64,000 nt of DNA, taken from positions 53,746 through 117,745 of the forward strand of contig JAHELC010000009.1 in NCBI GenBank assembly GCA_024644405.1, read 5' to 3'. The first letter of the stretch is position 1. Every line of letters starts with the position of its first letter. A model generated the notes under the pieces. It had not been told where the DNA came from. It did no database searches and saw only the letters and a list, made by a program, of their open reading frames with translations. Shown in pieces: positions 62,892 through 64,000 of this stretch. This stretch comes from Nitrospinaceae bacterium. GTDB taxonomy: Bacteria > Nitrospinota > Nitrospinia > Nitrospinales > Nitrospinaceae. The position numbers and the translations under genes are program-made.

Positions 62892-63545
62892 ATGAATGTT
62901 GCACAACAACTTGCCAGGATCAGCCTCGAAACCGGCTCGATAAAAATAAATTCAAAAAATCCATTCACGTGGGCTTCGGGCTACCGGATGCCCCTGTACA
63001 ATGACAACCGAATGCTCCTGGGCAATGCCGCCCACCGGGCCCTGATCGCGGAAGGCATGCAGGCGATCATCCACAAGGAAGGTTTCCGTGTCGACACGGT
63101 TGCCGGAGTCGCCACGGCCGGCATTCCCCACGCCACCTCGCTGGCCAATCTGATAAATTTGCCTTTAATTTATGTGCGCTCCTCTCCCAAAGAACACGGA
63201 TTGAAAAACCAGGTGGAAGGAATCCTGAAAACCGGGCAGGCCGTGGTCGTGGTGGAAGATTTGATTTCTACCGGTGGCAGCGCTGTTAAGGCGGTTGATG
63301 CGGTACGGGAAGCCGGTGGAGTGGTTGAACATTGCCTGGGAATATTTGATTACGGTTTTCCGGAAGCGAAGGAGCGGTTTGAAAAATCACAATGCCGGCT
63401 CCATACCCTCTTAAACCTGGACTCACTACTCCAGTTTGCGATGAAGGAAGGATATCTCACTTCTGAAGAAAAACCGGTGGTGGACGCCTGGATGGAAAAT
63501 CCCTTTGAATGGGGAAAATCACAGGGTTTTGACAAAATCTCCTGA
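62892..63545 (+). CDS. pyrE: orotate phosphoribosyltransferase
   Basis: This 217-residue enzyme makes orotidine 5'-phosphate from orotate and PRPP in pyrimidine synthesis. The PRPP loop is VVVVEDLISTGGSAVKAV; other motifs are FTWASGYRMPLYNDNR, AGVATAGIPHA and YVRSSPKEHGLKNQVEG. It follows lptD after 26 bp and may be co-transcribed with it. Confidence 0.95.
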   Translation: MNVAQQLARISLETGSIKINSKNPFTWASGYRMPLYNDNRMLLGNAAHRALIAEGMQAIIHKEGFRVDTVAGVATAGIPHATSLANLINLPLIYVRSSPKEHGLKNQVEGILKTGQAVVVVEDLISTGGSAVKAVDAVREAGGVVEHCLGIFDYGFPEAKERFEKSQCRLHTLLNLDSLLQFAMKEGYLTSEEKPVVDAWMENPFEWGKSQGFDKIS

Positions 63546-63582
63546 AAAGCCTCGTTCCCGCCATATTTATCCCATTAATTCA

Positions 63583-63611
63583 TTGACAGTATTCGCTTTT
63601 GATAATAACAT
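63583..63611 (+). promoter_or_regulatory. sigma-70-like promoter
   Basis: A perfect TTGACA (63583-63588) and TAACAT (63606-63611) are separated by 17 bp. It would drive the gene starting at 63753 with a leader of about 135 nt. Confidence 0.6.
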
Positions 63612-63752
63612 TCCATCTCTTATGATTGACAGGTCCATACCTGCCCCTTTTCACTGATTTCCTTCCTGATGCAGATATATGAGGGCAGAAATAAAGTAAA
63701 TCAACCCCCCGCGGGTTTATCGTAAATATTTGATATTTGGAGGTTTGTTAGA

Positions 63753-64000
63753 ATGCCGAAATTAGAACTGGGTCCTGCAGGGTTTCTACCCCCCTCGGCT
63801 GCATCGCTGGGCATTTTCCAGCCCGAAAAAGGGTCGAGCATGGAATTGGTAGAGGGGGAACACGTTCCCACAGAAAAAGCCATCGAAAAGGCTGCGCACG
63901 AATTACTGACCCGAAGGAACCCGACCTTGTTTCCCGGACCCATGCTGGTTTGGGGATGGACTGAAGAAACCCGGCATAAAGCCCAGCTGGCTCTCGAACT
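63753..64000 (+). CDS. 5' part of a gene resembling CODH-beta-family proteins (runs off the window)
   Basis: The ATG follows TTTGGAGG. The visible 82 residues start MPKLELGPAGFLPPSAASLG and include RRNPTLFPGPMLVWGWTEE. From memory this resembles proteins annotated as carbon monoxide dehydrogenase beta subunit family, often near 2-oxoacid:ferredoxin oxidoreductase genes. The match rests on recall of a short stretch, so the assignment is tentative. The gene continues beyond 64000. Confidence 0.5.
   Translation, partial: MPKLELGPAGFLPPSAASLGIFQPEKGSSMELVEGEHVPTEKAIEKAAHELLTRRNPTLFPGPMLVWGWTEETRHKAQLALE

Overview
The window reads as chromosome from a free-living Gram-negative, probably marine bacterium of moderate GC content. 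Outer-membrane biogenesis (LptD), an outer-membrane beta-barrel linked to metal uptake, RND efflux, type IV pilus-type genes, MotA/MotB-like genes and a very high density of PAS/GAF histidine kinases support this. The overall flavour recalls Nitrospinota-like genomes, but that is an impression and no marker in the window proves it. There is no phage, transposase, CRISPR array or rRNA operon. Two tRNAs are present: Pro-GGG on the plus strand near 10.6 kb and Arg-CCU on the minus strand near 48.9 kb.

Layout: 0-5.3 kb, RND efflux operon; 5.4-7.3 kb, a secreted multi-domain adhesin-like protein; 7.9-10.1 kb, cupin plus B12-type radical SAM enzyme; 10.5-12 kb, tRNA-Pro and three small membrane proteins; 12.1-17.6 kb, photolyase, PH-domain and SPFH proteins, pentapeptide repeat protein, then glpE / DJ-1-like / formyltransferase; 17.5-26 kb, a GAF-GAF-PilB-type ATPase co-transcribed with a membrane-spanning response regulator, divergent from a 1277-residue kinase-like sensor; 26-31 kb, small hypotheticals and a Zn/Mn uptake set without its ATPase; 31-41.4 kb, signalling island; 41.7-49 kb, secreted Ca-binding-like protein, TypA, cytochrome c, RiPP-type radical SAM methyltransferase, pilin; 49-53 kb, parvulin-rhodanese fusion, peptide-type ABC ATPases, AEC carrier; 53-58 kb, EAL protein, MotA, a long MotB and PilZ; 58-64 kb, FolC, LptD, PyrE and the start of a further gene.

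The most interesting part is 31.0-37.9 kb. Four tandem genes for small secreted proteins each carry the same module: an upstream direct-repeat box, a second box exactly 61 bp further on, a sigma-54 -24/-12 promoter about 200-219 bp after the first box, a roughly 75-nt leader beginning with a conserved hairpin, an ATG with a near-identical signal peptide, and a private intrinsic terminator. A soluble PAS histidine kinase lies upstream and a sigma-54 activator (GAFTGA, Fis-type HTH) lies downstream on the other strand. The proteins share a C-terminal Cys-Trp-Asn-Cys signature and two carry a Lys/His-rich 36-residue repeat. I infer a dedicated two-component, sigma-54-driven regulon for a family of exported small proteins of unknown function. 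A prepilin at 47.9 kb also has a good sigma-54 promoter and might share the activator.

A second theme is surface and c-di-GMP signalling: PilB-type ATPase with GAF sensors, pilin, PilZ, EAL protein, and MotA/MotB.
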